Shown here one piece after another: positions 1 to 7,243 of a stretch of 17,988 bases of DNA. The stretch covers positions 1-17,988 of the forward strand of contig CAJKOJ010000039.1 of NCBI GenBank assembly GCA_905201505.1, given 5' to 3'. This DNA is from an uncultured Eubacteriales bacterium. Lineage in GTDB: Bacteria > Bacillota > Clostridia > Lachnospirales > CAG-274. How positions within the stretch are numbered: the first letter of the stretch is position 1; each line of letters begins with the position of its first letter. The translations under genes and the position numbers were made by a program. The notes beneath the pieces were generated by a model. That model was not told the DNA's origin, did not search any database, and was given only the letters and a program-made list of their open reading frames with translations.

Positions 1-597
1 AATATAATTAATAAAGATAATAGGAAAAGTTATAATCTTGGTAAGTTTTTTTATGAAGTATTAAGTGAAATTATATTTAAGGACTTAATATTTCTGGATA
101 ATTTTGATGAGAAGCTTTATAAAATAGAAAATGAAATTATCAATAATAATTTTGAGAAATTTAATTCAAAGCTTTCTGAAACAAAAAGACATTTAATGGT
201 TTATTACAGGCATTATTCTCAGTTGCTTTCAATATGTGATAATATCAATGAAATGGAAGATGTTTTTTTTGATAATGAAACATTAAGACTGCTTGACTTA
301 TTCTCTCAGAGAGTAGAGAGATTAAAGGATGAAACAAGCCTGCTCAGAGATTACACTTTGCAGATACAAGATATGTATCAGTCACAGATAGGTGTACGGC
401 AAAATGATATAATGAAAACCCTTACTATTGTCACAACAATAGTTCTTCCGCTTTCTCTCCTTGCAGGATGGTACGGTATGAACTTTAAATATATGCCAGA
501 GCTTACTATGAAATACAGTTATTATGTAATAATTGTAATATCAATACTTATAGTTATAGCAAGTCTTATACTATTTAAAAAGAAAAAATATTTTTAA
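1..597 (+). CDS. corA: CorA-family divalent metal (Mg/Co) transporter, 5' end cut off
   Basis: This is the C-terminal part of a CorA-type magnesium/cobalt channel of the plasma membrane. The reading frame is open from base 1 to the stop at 595-597, so the start lies outside the window and about 198 residues are visible. The first ~135 are charged and helical, like the cytoplasmic funnel and stalk helix. Two hydrophobic helices follow, from TLTIVTTIVLPLSLLAGW and from YYVIIVISILIVIASLILF. Between them lies YGMNF (bases 472-486), which contains the Gly-Met-Asn signature of the family at the pore mouth. The protein ends in a short lysine-rich tail, as expected for an inside C-terminus. An ATG at 196 is internal and is not a likely start. 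A convergent terminator follows directly. The family is secure; the exact ion is not visible from sequence. Confidence 0.9.
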   Translation, partial: NIINKDNRKSYNLGKFFYEVLSEIIFKDLIFLDNFDEKLYKIENEIINNNFEKFNSKLSETKRHLMVYYRHYSQLLSICDNINEMEDVFFDNETLRLLDLFSQRVERLKDETSLLRDYTLQIQDMYQSQIGVRQNDIMKTLTIVTTIVLPLSLLAGWYGMNFKYMPELTMKYSYYVIIVISILIVIASLILFKKKKYF

Positions 598-605
598 TAA
601 AAATA

Positions 606-642
606 AAGCAGAAGCTGTATTAATATAGTACAGCTTCTGCTT
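606..642. terminator. Bidirectional intrinsic terminator between corA and reverse rubrerythrin
   Basis: A perfect 14-bp stem (606-619 with 629-642) encloses a 9-base loop. It is followed by a T-rich run on the + strand and, read from the other side, by a T-rich run on the - strand (600-605 and beyond). It lies between the convergent ends of the corA-like gene and the rubrerythrin gene and can serve both. Confidence 0.85.
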
Positions 643-654
643 ATTAATTTTATA

Positions 655-1197
655 TTATTTAAAATATCTGTTTAATAATCCCTGGAATGCACAGCCGTGT
701 CTAGCCTCATCCTTTGCCATTTCGTGAACTGTATCATGAATAGCATCGAGATTTGCCTTTTTAGCTGCAATAGCCAAATCAAGCTTACCCTGAGTAGCAC
801 CGCTTTCTGCCATAACTCTCATTTCAAGATTCTTTTTAGTTGAATCTGTAACAACTTCACCTAACATTTCTGCAAACTTAGCAGCATGTTCAGCTTCTTC
901 AAAAGCTATTCTCTTGTATGCTTCTGCAACTTCAGGATAACCTTCTCTGTCAGCTACTCTGCTCATTGCAAGATACATACCAACTTCTGAACACTCACCT
1001 GCAAAGTTTTCTCTGAGACCCTTTACTATTTCTTCATCAACACCATCAATAATGCCTACCTGGTGTTCACAAGCCCAAGTCATCTTTTCAGTTACTTCAT
1101 TAAACTTTGAAGCAGGTGCTCCACATAATGGACATTTTTCCGGTGCTTCATTACCCTCATGTACATAACCACAAATTGAACATACAAATTTCTTCAT
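655..1197 (-). CDS. Reverse rubrerythrin (N-terminal rubredoxin domain, C-terminal diiron domain)
   Basis: The 180-residue protein is a non-haem iron peroxidase of the clostridial reverse-rubrerythrin type. This family reduces hydrogen peroxide (and oxygen) with electrons relayed from NADH in the cytoplasm. A rubredoxin-like domain comes first, with Cys6, Cys9, Cys22 and Cys25 as the Fe(SCys)4 ligands. A ferritin-like four-helix domain follows from about residue 55, with Glu68, the E-A-E-H motif (Glu101, His104) and the E-A-R-H motif (Glu164, His167) as diiron ligands. This order is the reverse of classical rubrerythrin. The ATG has AGGAGG (1206-1211) eight bases upstream. The gene appears monocistronic, with its own consensus promoter and a PerR-like operator, and ends at the shared terminator. 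Family and start are confident; the peroxidase role is inferred from the family. Confidence 0.93.
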   Translation of the reverse strand: MKKFVCSICGYVHEGNEAPEKCPLCGAPASKFNEVTEKMTWACEHQVGIIDGVDEEIVKGLRENFAGECSEVGMYLAMSRVADREGYPEVAEAYKRIAFEEAEHAAKFAEMLGEVVTDSTKKNLEMRVMAESGATQGKLDLAIAAKKANLDAIHDTVHEMAKDEARHGCAFQGLLNRYFK

Positions 1198-1214
1198 TTT
1201 TATTTCCTCCTAAT

Positions 1215-1229
1215 TAATAATCATTATTA
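1215..1229 (-). promoter_or_regulatory. Candidate PerR box
   Basis: This 15-base perfect palindrome (TAATAAT-N-ATTATTA, 7-1-7) differs from the published Bacillus PerR consensus TTATAAT-N-ATTATAA at one symmetric position per half. It lies between the -10 box and the ribosome binding site of the reverse rubrerythrin gene, at roughly +5 to +19, where a repressor would block transcription. PerR control of reverse rubrerythrin is known in Clostridium acetobutylicum. AT-rich DNA makes chance palindromes more likely. Confidence 0.6.
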
Positions 1230-1240
1230 TTTACAAATAT

Positions 1241-1269
1241 ATATTAACACGCAATTTGTTTTTTGTCAA
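1241..1269 (-). promoter_or_regulatory. Sigma-A promoter of reverse rubrerythrin
   Basis: On the - strand TTGACA (1264-1269) is followed after exactly 17 bases by TAATAT (1241-1246). The -35 is a perfect consensus. The predicted transcript starts near 1234, giving a leader of about 37 bases with the AGGAGG ribosome binding site. Confidence 0.8.
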
Positions 1270-1315
1270 TACCTTTTTTTGTTTTATAACAAAATTTTAC
1301 AAAAAATATTTTAAA

Positions 1316-1340
1316 TGAAATATTTCAATGACGTTGAAAT
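1316..1340. promoter_or_regulatory. Operator-like cluster of TTGAAAT half-sites upstream of relQ
   Basis: Three related half-sites are packed together: TGAAAT (1316-1321), ATTTCAA (1322-1328) and TTGAAAT (1334-1340). The first two form a 12-base perfect palindrome. The last two form an inverted repeat with a 5-base spacer. The third overlaps the -35 box of the relQ promoter. I do not recognise the cognate regulator. Confidence 0.4.
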
Positions 1341-1362
1341 AGAACTGTAATTATGTTAATAT
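1334..1362 (+). promoter_or_regulatory. Promoter of the relQ operon
   Basis: TTGAAA (1334-1339), a 17-base spacer and TAATAT (1357-1362), with an extended -10 TG at 1354-1355. Transcription would begin near 1369, at the edge of the ribosome binding site (1368-1375), so the leader would be only about 9 to 15 bases. Either the leader is unusually short or a different promoter is used. Confidence 0.55.
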
Positions 1363-1377
1363 ATAAAAGGAGGTGTT

Positions 1378-2178
1378 ATGAATATGTTGTTGGATTGGAA
1401 ACAAGCTTTACTTCCTTATGCTCAGGCTGTTGATGAACTGGTAATAAAATTTAAAGGTATCATGAGAGAATATCAAACTGCAAATTTAATTTCTCCAATT
1501 GAAGATGTATCAGGAAGAGTTAAAACGGTTGCCAGTATAATAGAAAAAGCTAACAGACGAAACATTCCTCTTGACAAAGCACTAGATGTATTAGAAGATA
1601 TTGCAGGAATAAGAATAATATGCCGATTTGTTGACGATATACAAGAGGTTATTGAATTGGTTCGAAAAAGAGACGGTGCAGATTTAGAAATTATAGAAGA
1701 AGAGGACTATATTACAAATACTAAAACAAGCGGATACAGAAGTTATCATATAACTATAAATTACCCGATGTTTATTCAGGGAGAATATAAAAAAATCAAG
1801 TGTGAACTGCAAATAAGAACTCTTGCTATGAACTTCTGGGCCACTATAGAACATTCATTAAGATATAAATTTGACAGAAATGTTCCTGCAGAAATTAAAA
1901 ACAGGCTCAAGGTTTGTGCAGAAGCTGCATATAAACTTGATGAGGAAATGGATAAAATCAAAGATGAGCTTATGGAATCTCAGCAATTTATGGAAAACAG
2001 AGAACAGCTTATAAACAGAATTATTCATAACATACATAATTTGTATAACAACTCAAATATTGAGAATAAAAATGAATATAATTATCAATTTATCAAATTA
2101 TATCAAGAAGGCAATATAGATAAATTAAAAGAATTTAACTCAGATTTGGAAATTCTTTTACAGGATTTAGGAGATTAA
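1378..2178 (+). CDS. relQ: Small alarmone synthetase, RelQ/YjbM-like GTP pyrophosphokinase
   Basis: This single-domain RelA/SpoT synthetase would make (p)ppGpp from ATP and GTP or GDP in the cytoplasm, feeding the stringent response. The synthetase core spans about residues 25-170. Family hallmarks are VLEDIAGIRIIC (71-82), GYRSYH (119-124), the E-L-Q-I-R-T stretch (143-148) and E-H (158-159). There is no HD hydrolase domain and no TGS or ACT regulatory domain. At 266 residues it is longer than typical RelQ (about 210); the extra ~55 residues are an Asn-rich, helical C-terminal tail. The start is slightly uncertain: SD AGGAGGTG (1368-1375) lies close to ATG 1378 and a little far from ATG 1384. 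It is the first gene of a tight three-gene operon with a metallophosphoesterase and a cyclophilin. Confidence 0.9.
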   Translation: MNMLLDWKQALLPYAQAVDELVIKFKGIMREYQTANLISPIEDVSGRVKTVASIIEKANRRNIPLDKALDVLEDIAGIRIICRFVDDIQEVIELVRKRDGADLEIIEEEDYITNTKTSGYRSYHITINYPMFIQGEYKKIKCELQIRTLAMNFWATIEHSLRYKFDRNVPAEIKNRLKVCAEAAYKLDEEMDKIKDELMESQQFMENREQLINRIIHNIHNLYNNSNIENKNEYNYQFIKLYQEGNIDKLKEFNSDLEILLQDLGD

Positions 2179-2179
2179 T

Positions 2180-2872
2180 ATGGCTTTATATGCAATGTCT
2201 GACTTACATTTAAGTCATTATAATGAAAAACCTATGGATATATTTGATACAGTTTGGAGTAATCACACAGAGAAAATACTTAAAAACTGGAATAGTACTG
2301 TATCAGAATGCGATACTGTAATTGTAAACGGGGATTTGTCTTGGGGAATGAATATGGAAGAGGTTAAGCCAGATCTTGATTTTATATCCAAACTTAATGG
2401 AAACAAAATATTTATACAAGGTAATCACGATTATTTTTGGAATTCAACTTCTAAACTTAATACCCTATATGACAATATGTATTTTTTAAAAAACAATTTT
2501 ATTAAGTATGATAATTATGCTATATGCGGTGCAAGGGGCTGGATTTGCCCCGGCGATTCCAGATATACGGATCACGATAATAAAATATACCTAAGAGAAG
2601 CGGGAAGGCTTAAAATGTCCCTTGATATGGCAGTGAGCAATGGTTATACAGAAAACATTATAGTTGCAATGCATTATCCGCCGACAAATGATAAATGTGA
2701 AAATTCACAGTTTATTAAAATTTTTAAAAAGTATAAAATAAAAAAAGTTATTTACGGACATCTTCACGGTGTCAATAAATATAAAAACAGCCTTACAGGT
2801 AATGTAAACGGAATAGAATACTTACTTGTATCAGCTGATTATTTAAATTTTAAACCAATAAAAATACTTTAA
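2180..2872 (+). CDS. Calcineurin-like metallophosphoesterase
   Basis: This 230-residue cytoplasmic phosphoesterase has no signal peptide or membrane segment. All five blocks of the calcineurin-like fold are present: D-L-H (Asp8, His10), G-D (Asp52), G-N-H-D (Asn82, His83), the H-Y-P-P histidine (His165) and G-H-L-H (His194, His196). These residues bind two metal ions that activate water for phosphoester cleavage. The ATG follows the relQ stop codon by one base, with TAGGAGA (2168-2174) inside the end of relQ as ribosome binding site, so translation is probably coupled. The substrate cannot be read from the sequence; the placement next to an alarmone synthetase suggests a nucleotide but does not show it. 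Confidence 0.85.
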   Translation: MALYAMSDLHLSHYNEKPMDIFDTVWSNHTEKILKNWNSTVSECDTVIVNGDLSWGMNMEEVKPDLDFISKLNGNKIFIQGNHDYFWNSTSKLNTLYDNMYFLKNNFIKYDNYAICGARGWICPGDSRYTDHDNKIYLREAGRLKMSLDMAVSNGYTENIIVAMHYPPTNDKCENSQFIKIFKKYKIKKVIYGHLHGVNKYKNSLTGNVNGIEYLLVSADYLNFKPIKIL

Positions 2873-2885
2873 GGAGAACATTAAA

Positions 2886-3407
2886 ATGGCAAAAAAACCA
2901 ATTGTAACTTTTGAATTTGAAGATGGTGCAAAAATAGTTGCTGAACTTTATCCCGACATTGCACCAAACACAGTTAATAATTTTATAAGTTTAATTAATC
3001 ATAATTTTTATGATGGATTGATATTTCACAGAGTTATTCCGGGATTTATGATTCAGGGAGGCTGTCCTAACGGAACAGGTACAGGTGGTCCGGGCTATAG
3101 CATTAAAGGTGAGTTTTCAATGAATGGTTTTAAAAATGATTTAAAACATACAGAAGGTGTTCTTTCTATGGCAAGAGCTATGCACCCTGATTCAGCCGGT
3201 TCACAATTTTTCATTATGCATAAAACTTCTCCACATCTTGATGGTCAGTATGCTGCCTTTGGCAAGGTCATTGAAGGTATGGATATTGTAAATGATATTG
3301 CAAATGTTCCTACAGATTTTTCAGACAGACCTATGATGGATGTTGTTATTAAGTCCGTAACAGTTGATACAGACGGAGTAACATATCCTGAACCTGAAAC
3401 AGTTTAA
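2886..3407 (+). CDS. ppiB: Cyclophilin-type peptidyl-prolyl cis-trans isomerase
   Basis: This 173-residue cyclophilin catalyses cis-trans isomerisation of proline peptide bonds. It has no signal peptide, so it should act in the cytoplasm. The active-site block is FHRVIPGFMIQGG, with the catalytic Arg49 and Phe54, Met55 and Gln57. It is followed by GTGTGGPGY, GSQFFI (105-110) and LDGQYAAFGKV. A His (117) stands where human CypA has the Trp that contacts cyclosporin, as is common in bacterial members. AAGGAGA lies just before the ATG at 2886. It is the last gene of the relQ operon, 13 bases after the phosphoesterase, and a hairpin follows. Confidence 0.93.
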   Translation: MAKKPIVTFEFEDGAKIVAELYPDIAPNTVNNFISLINHNFYDGLIFHRVIPGFMIQGGCPNGTGTGGPGYSIKGEFSMNGFKNDLKHTEGVLSMARAMHPDSAGSQFFIMHKTSPHLDGQYAAFGKVIEGMDIVNDIANVPTDFSDRPMMDVVIKSVTVDTDGVTYPEPETV

Positions 3408-3440
3408 TTTTAATCTGAATTTAATCTTTTGCTAATATTG

Positions 3441-3468
3441 TTCTAAACAGAATATTGTAAATTATAAT
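3441..3468 (+). promoter_or_regulatory. Possible promoter of the two-component operon
   Basis: TATAAT (3463-3468) is a perfect -10 box. The best -35 at a fitting distance, TTCTAA (3441-3446, 16-base spacer), is poor. Two direct copies of AATATTGT (3434-3441 and 3451-3458, 17 bases apart) flank the -35 area, which would fit activation by a response regulator, possibly the adjacent one. Confidence 0.4.
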
Positions 3469-3496
3469 ACGGACGTACTACAAACGTCCGTATTAT
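3464..3496 (+). terminator. Hairpin after ppiB, probable terminator of the relQ operon
   Basis: A 13-bp perfect stem (3464-3476 with 3484-3496) has a 7-base loop and a GC-containing core (ACGGACGT). The T-tract after it is weak (TATTATTAAT). The left arm contains most of the TATAAT box of the next operon, so termination and initiation signals overlap. The dyad could also act as DNA, as an operator for the two-component genes. Confidence 0.55.
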
Positions 3497-3516
3497 TAAT
3501 ATTAAGGAGTGTTATT

Positions 3517-4206
3517 ATGGAAGAAAAATTAGGGAAGGTTCTGGTAGTAGAAGATGAGGGAAAATTGGCACGTTTTATTGAACTTGAGCTTAAACATGAG
3601 GGGTATGAAGTAATATTGGCTGAAGATGGGAGAGAGGGCATAGAGCGGTTTTATGAGATTGAACCTGACATTATTCTTCTGGACTTAATGCTTCCTAAGT
3701 TAAATGGAATAGAGGTTTGCAGAAGAATAAGAAAAGAATCAGATATACCAATTATAATGCTTACAGCAAAGGGTGAAACAATGGATAAAATAGTCGGACT
3801 TGACAGCGGGGCTGATGATTATATGACAAAACCCTTTGCTATTGAAGAATTGTTTGCAAGAATGAGAGCAGCACTGAGAAGAAATATACTAAACGTTAAT
3901 GATAACATTCTGACACTAAAAAACTTAAAAATAGACCTTTCAAGACGAATGGCTTATTTTGACGAACAGGAAATAGAATTGACAAAAAGGGAATTTGAAC
4001 TTCTTGTGTACTTAGTTAAAAATAAAAATATAGTTATATCAAGAGAACAAATTCTAAATCAGGTTTGGGGATATGATTATATAGGTGAAACAAATGTAGT
4101 AGATGTTTATGTAAGGTATCTTAGAACAAAAATAGATGATAAATTCGGAATAAAATTAATACATACTATAAGAGGTGTCGGATATTTTGCTAAGGATGAA
4201 GAATAA
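3517..4206 (+). CDS. OmpR/PhoB-family response regulator
   Basis: This 229-residue DNA-binding response regulator is the output half of a two-component system. The receiver domain (about 6-118) has the acidic pair Glu12-Asp13, the phospho-acceptor Asp56 in DIILLDLMLP, the switch Thr83 and the conserved Lys105 in T-K-P-F. The C-terminal winged-helix domain (about 130-226) carries LTKREFELL, the recognition-helix region VVDVYVRYLRTKID and the wing motif TIRGVGY, all typical of the OmpR class. AAGGAGTG lies upstream of ATG 3517. The 3' end overlaps the start of the partner kinase, which implies co-translation. Target genes are unknown; the cell-wall amidase gene downstream is one candidate by position only. 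Confidence 0.93.
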   Translation: MEEKLGKVLVVEDEGKLARFIELELKHEGYEVILAEDGREGIERFYEIEPDIILLDLMLPKLNGIEVCRRIRKESDIPIIMLTAKGETMDKIVGLDSGADDYMTKPFAIEELFARMRAALRRNILNVNDNILTLKNLKIDLSRRMAYFDEQEIELTKREFELLVYLVKNKNIVISREQILNQVWGYDYIGETNVVDVYVRYLRTKIDDKFGIKLIHTIRGVGYFAKDEE

Positions 4207-5602
4207 AATTTGTAATGTATACAATAAAATGACAATTGGTAAAAAAATATCATTTATTTATACTTGTGTATTTATGATTATGATAATAATAGTTTCATTT
4301 ATTGCACTTTTAAATATGTGGATTTCCTATACCAGTATGTCTAAAAGTGAAATAGATGCAGCTGCTGATAAAATTGAAAAGTATATTACAGAGGGAAATC
4401 CTCTTGATAAAGGAAAAATAGAAGAATTAATAGACAATCCATATATTGATGCCATGATAATAGACAGAAACAAAAAGCCTGACAAAAATATTGGCACGAT
4501 GAAAAATCCCGAATCTTTTCCTCACCCAAATGAAATGAACAAAATGGAAAGCGGAGATTTTTATGGAAGAAACAATGTAGAAAATGTGCCATATATGTTT
4601 ATGCACAGAGTTTTTGAATATCAGGGCGATACCTATGAAATATTAATATTCAGAAAAAATGCTATTGAAAATAAGGCGTTGTATTTATGTCTTATTATAA
4701 TTATTATTACAAATATTATTTCAATTCTAGTAGCTATACTTATAGGAAAATATATAAGTAAAAAAATTCTTTTACCTGTACGTGAGATAACTTTAGCAGC
4801 AGAAAGCATAAGTTTATACGACCTTTCACAAAGAATTGAAATTCCTGAGGCTAAAGACGAACTTCAGACATTAGTTATTACTTTTAATGATATGATTGAA
4901 CGACTACAGGAAAGTTTTAATAAAGAAAATCAATTTATATCTGATGCATCTCACGAATTAAAAACGCCAATTGCTATTATTCAGGGATATATTAATATGA
5001 TTGACAGATGGGGCAAGGATGACTCTGAAATATTAAACGAAGCCATTGCTTCTATTAAATCAGAAACAAATCATATTAATAAACTTATTCAGCAGTTGCT
5101 GTATCTGGCAAGAGATACACAAGGAAAAAATCAGATAAAAATTGAAAATATATCTCTGAGTGAAGTTGCTGAAGAAGTAAATAAAGAAATAGAAGTTTCA
5201 ACCCCAAATATTGTAACTACATTTGTGAATAATACAGATGATAATATTATAATAAAATCAGATATACATTTGCTTAAACAGCTGATATGGATATTTGCAG
5301 AAAACGGCATAAAATATGCAGGAGATAAGCAGTGTCATTTAACAATTCAGGTTGGATATATAAATTCTGCACCCTATTTTTCAGTGACAGATAATGGTAT
5401 TGGAATTGAAAAAGAAGCATTAAATAAAATATTTGACAGGTTTTACAGATATGATGAATCCAGGAACAAAAAAATTGACGGCAATGGACTTGGACTGTCA
5501 ATTGCTAAATGTATAGCAAAGCAGTTGAATGCATCAATAAGTGTTCAGTCAGAATATGGAGAGGGCAGTACTTTTACTGTTATATTCAATAAAAAAGAAT
5601 AA
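4196..5602 (+). CDS. Membrane sensor histidine kinase, partner of the upstream regulator
   Basis: The kinase has about 468 residues. From ATG 4196 the parts are: cytoplasmic N-tail; TM1 (about 19-43); an extracytoplasmic sensor region of ~115 residues with no domain I recognise; TM2 (about 161-183); HAMP (184-240); HisKA with phospho-acceptor His253 in SDASHELKTP; and HATPase_c with N-box ENGIKYA, G1 DNGIGI and G2 GNGLGLSIAK. All catalytic boxes are intact. The start is uncertain. The frame also allows GTG 4175 (475 residues), ATG 4196 and ATG 4229, and none has a well-spaced ribosome binding site. I chose 4196, an ATG that overlaps the regulator gene by 11 bases and suits coupling. The extracytoplasmic region is Met/Asn/His-containing; the signal is unknown. 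Confidence 0.9.
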   Translation: MKNKICNVYNKMTIGKKISFIYTCVFMIMIIIVSFIALLNMWISYTSMSKSEIDAAADKIEKYITEGNPLDKGKIEELIDNPYIDAMIIDRNKKPDKNIGTMKNPESFPHPNEMNKMESGDFYGRNNVENVPYMFMHRVFEYQGDTYEILIFRKNAIENKALYLCLIIIIITNIISILVAILIGKYISKKILLPVREITLAAESISLYDLSQRIEIPEAKDELQTLVITFNDMIERLQESFNKENQFISDASHELKTPIAIIQGYINMIDRWGKDDSEILNEAIASIKSETNHINKLIQQLLYLARDTQGKNQIKIENISLSEVAEEVNKEIEVSTPNIVTTFVNNTDDNIIIKSDIHLLKQLIWIFAENGIKYAGDKQCHLTIQVGYINSAPYFSVTDNGIGIEKEALNKIFDRFYRYDESRNKKIDGNGLGLSIAKCIAKQLNASISVQSEYGEGSTFTVIFNKKE

Positions 5603-5633
5603 TTACGTTTTTATTACAATCCCGAAATTTGGA

Positions 5634-5661
5634 TTACAAAAATCAATAAATATGTTATAAT
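5634..5661 (+). promoter_or_regulatory. Promoter of the cell-wall amidase gene
   Basis: TTACAA (5634-5639), a 16-base spacer and a perfect TATAAT (5656-5661) with extended -10 TG (5653-5654). Transcription would start near 5668. That is only about 3 bases before the ATG at 5671 but about 21 bases before the TTG at 5689, which supports the TTG start. Confidence 0.65.
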
Positions 5662-5688
5662 CTAAATGCTATGAAAGGGGTGAGAACT

Positions 5689-7206
5689 TTGCGGATTAAG
5701 TCGCAAATATTATCAGTTTTGCTGCTAATTGTCATATTTATGTCAACTAGTGTAAATGCTGCAAACAGATATGTAAATTTAACGTTAAGATATGATTATG
5801 CTGACCATAAATATAACGCTGAAGAAGTTTTTGTTGCTATAGACGGTAAAAAACTTACAAATTTAACTATGCCTCCAATTATATTAAACGGTTACACCTT
5901 GGTACCTGCAAGAGAAGTTTTTGAAGGTGTCGGAGCCAGCGTTGAGTGGAAAAAGGATTTGGAACAAGTATATGTTAAATATAATAATACATTGGTTGTA
6001 ATACCTGTAGACAGTTCCAAGGCTTATGTAAACGGCACTGCAACTACTATGCAGACAAAAGCAAAAATAATTAACAATAAGACAATGATACCATTGAGGT
6101 TTGTTACTACAGCACTTGGATTTCAGATTGAATGGGATAAAACAACAAGGGTTGCAAATATTGTAACAAAGCAACAAACAACTACTACTACAACCACAAC
6201 TACGACAACTACTACTGAAGCCACAACACAGCCTACAACAACTGAAATTAAAACAGAAGCTGTTACGGTACCTGCAACTACTACAACTGTAAGTAATAAT
6301 TCAAATAACTCATTTAACACATCATACAATGATAATTTTGGATATGATAATGATGAAGGATATTTTTATATTAAAGACTACAATAACATAATAAATGTTA
6401 ATAATTTTATACATTATGATGATTATTATAACCTTACATATTCATTGGTGCTAAACGGTAATTATCAAAATTTGCTTTCATCAGGGAGTTTTAATGCAAC
6501 AACTAAAGGTATAAAGAATGTAAGCGTATTAGTTTCTCAAGATAAAACTACAATTACCTTTAATGAAACTCAAATTATGGCAATGAATATATCTAAAAAG
6601 GGTAGTTATGTTTACATTAAGCCTGTTTTACCAAAAGAAAAATATTCAAAAATAATTGTTCTTGATGCAGGTCACGGAGGAAGTGATCCTGGTGCATCTG
6701 CAAATAATTTAGTTGAAAAGGATTTGACATTAAAAATGCTTTTGGCTGCTAAAGAGCTTTTTGACAAGAGCGATATTAAATGCTATGTAACAAGAGCATC
6801 TGATGTTTATCCAAGCTTTGATGACAGAACAAATATGGCAAATGAAGTCGGTGACGCATTTATATCTATACATATTAATTCTGCTGCAAATACATCTGCA
6901 AGCGGAACAGAAACATACAGTCTGTATGCAAATGACTTAGGCAATGGACTTACAAGTTATAGGTTGGCTGAAGAAATGTTAAATCAGCTGCTTGATAAAC
7001 TTGGAACAGTAAACAGAAAAGTAAAAAGTGAAAACTGGATTGTTTTAAGACAATCAACAGTTCCTTCAACGTTAATAGAAATTGGATTTATATCAAATAC
7101 AGGAGATGCACAAATTATGGGAAGTCAAGAAGGTATAAACAAGGTTGGACAAGCAATATATGAAGGTGTATCTGATTTGTTTGCAAAATATCCTCCTGTA
7201 AGATAA
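5689..7206 (+). CDS. Secreted N-acetylmuramoyl-L-alanine amidase with stalk domain and poly-Thr linker
   Basis: This zinc amidase would cleave the bond between N-acetylmuramic acid and L-alanine in peptidoglycan. From TTG 5689 it has 505 residues: signal peptide (1-24, cleavage after VNA); a copper-amine-oxidase N-terminal-like stalk domain with VPAREVFEGVGASVEW and IPLRFVTTALGFQIEW (about 27-160); a Thr-rich linker (163-200) including 13 consecutive Thr; a beta-rich AMIN-like region (about 215-315); and the Amidase_3 domain (321-500). Zinc ligands are His329 (DAGHGG), Glu343 and His395 (SIHIN), with catalytic Glu464 (STLIEIGF). The start rests on AAAGGGGTGAG (5674-5684), six bases before TTG. 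The in-frame ATG at 5671 has no ribosome binding site and would sit almost at the transcript start. A terminator follows. The metal ligands are complete, so the enzyme should be active. Confidence 0.9.
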   Translation: MRIKSQILSVLLLIVIFMSTSVNAANRYVNLTLRYDYADHKYNAEEVFVAIDGKKLTNLTMPPIILNGYTLVPAREVFEGVGASVEWKKDLEQVYVKYNNTLVVIPVDSSKAYVNGTATTMQTKAKIINNKTMIPLRFVTTALGFQIEWDKTTRVANIVTKQQTTTTTTTTTTTTTEATTQPTTTEIKTEAVTVPATTTTVSNNSNNSFNTSYNDNFGYDNDEGYFYIKDYNNIINVNNFIHYDDYYNLTYSLVLNGNYQNLLSSGSFNATTKGIKNVSVLVSQDKTTITFNETQIMAMNISKKGSYVYIKPVLPKEKYSKIIVLDAGHGGSDPGASANNLVEKDLTLKMLLAAKELFDKSDIKCYVTRASDVYPSFDDRTNMANEVGDAFISIHINSAANTSASGTETYSLYANDLGNGLTSYRLAEEMLNQLLDKLGTVNRKVKSENWIVLRQSTVPSTLIEIGFISNTGDAQIMGSQEGINKVGQAIYEGVSDLFAKYPPVR

Positions 7207-7243
7207 TTAATTTAGTAAAACTACATAATAATTTAAATACAAG

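Noticed and set aside
5600..5640. Terminator between the histidine kinase and the amidase gene
   Set aside because: Only a 5-bp AATCC/GGATT pairing is present, without a T-run, so it is too weak to call. Read-through into the amidase gene remains possible.
6123..6329. Minus-strand open frame rich in valine
   Set aside because: It is the antisense of the Thr-codon run of the amidase gene (ACN read backwards gives GT-rich codons). It has no ribosome binding site.
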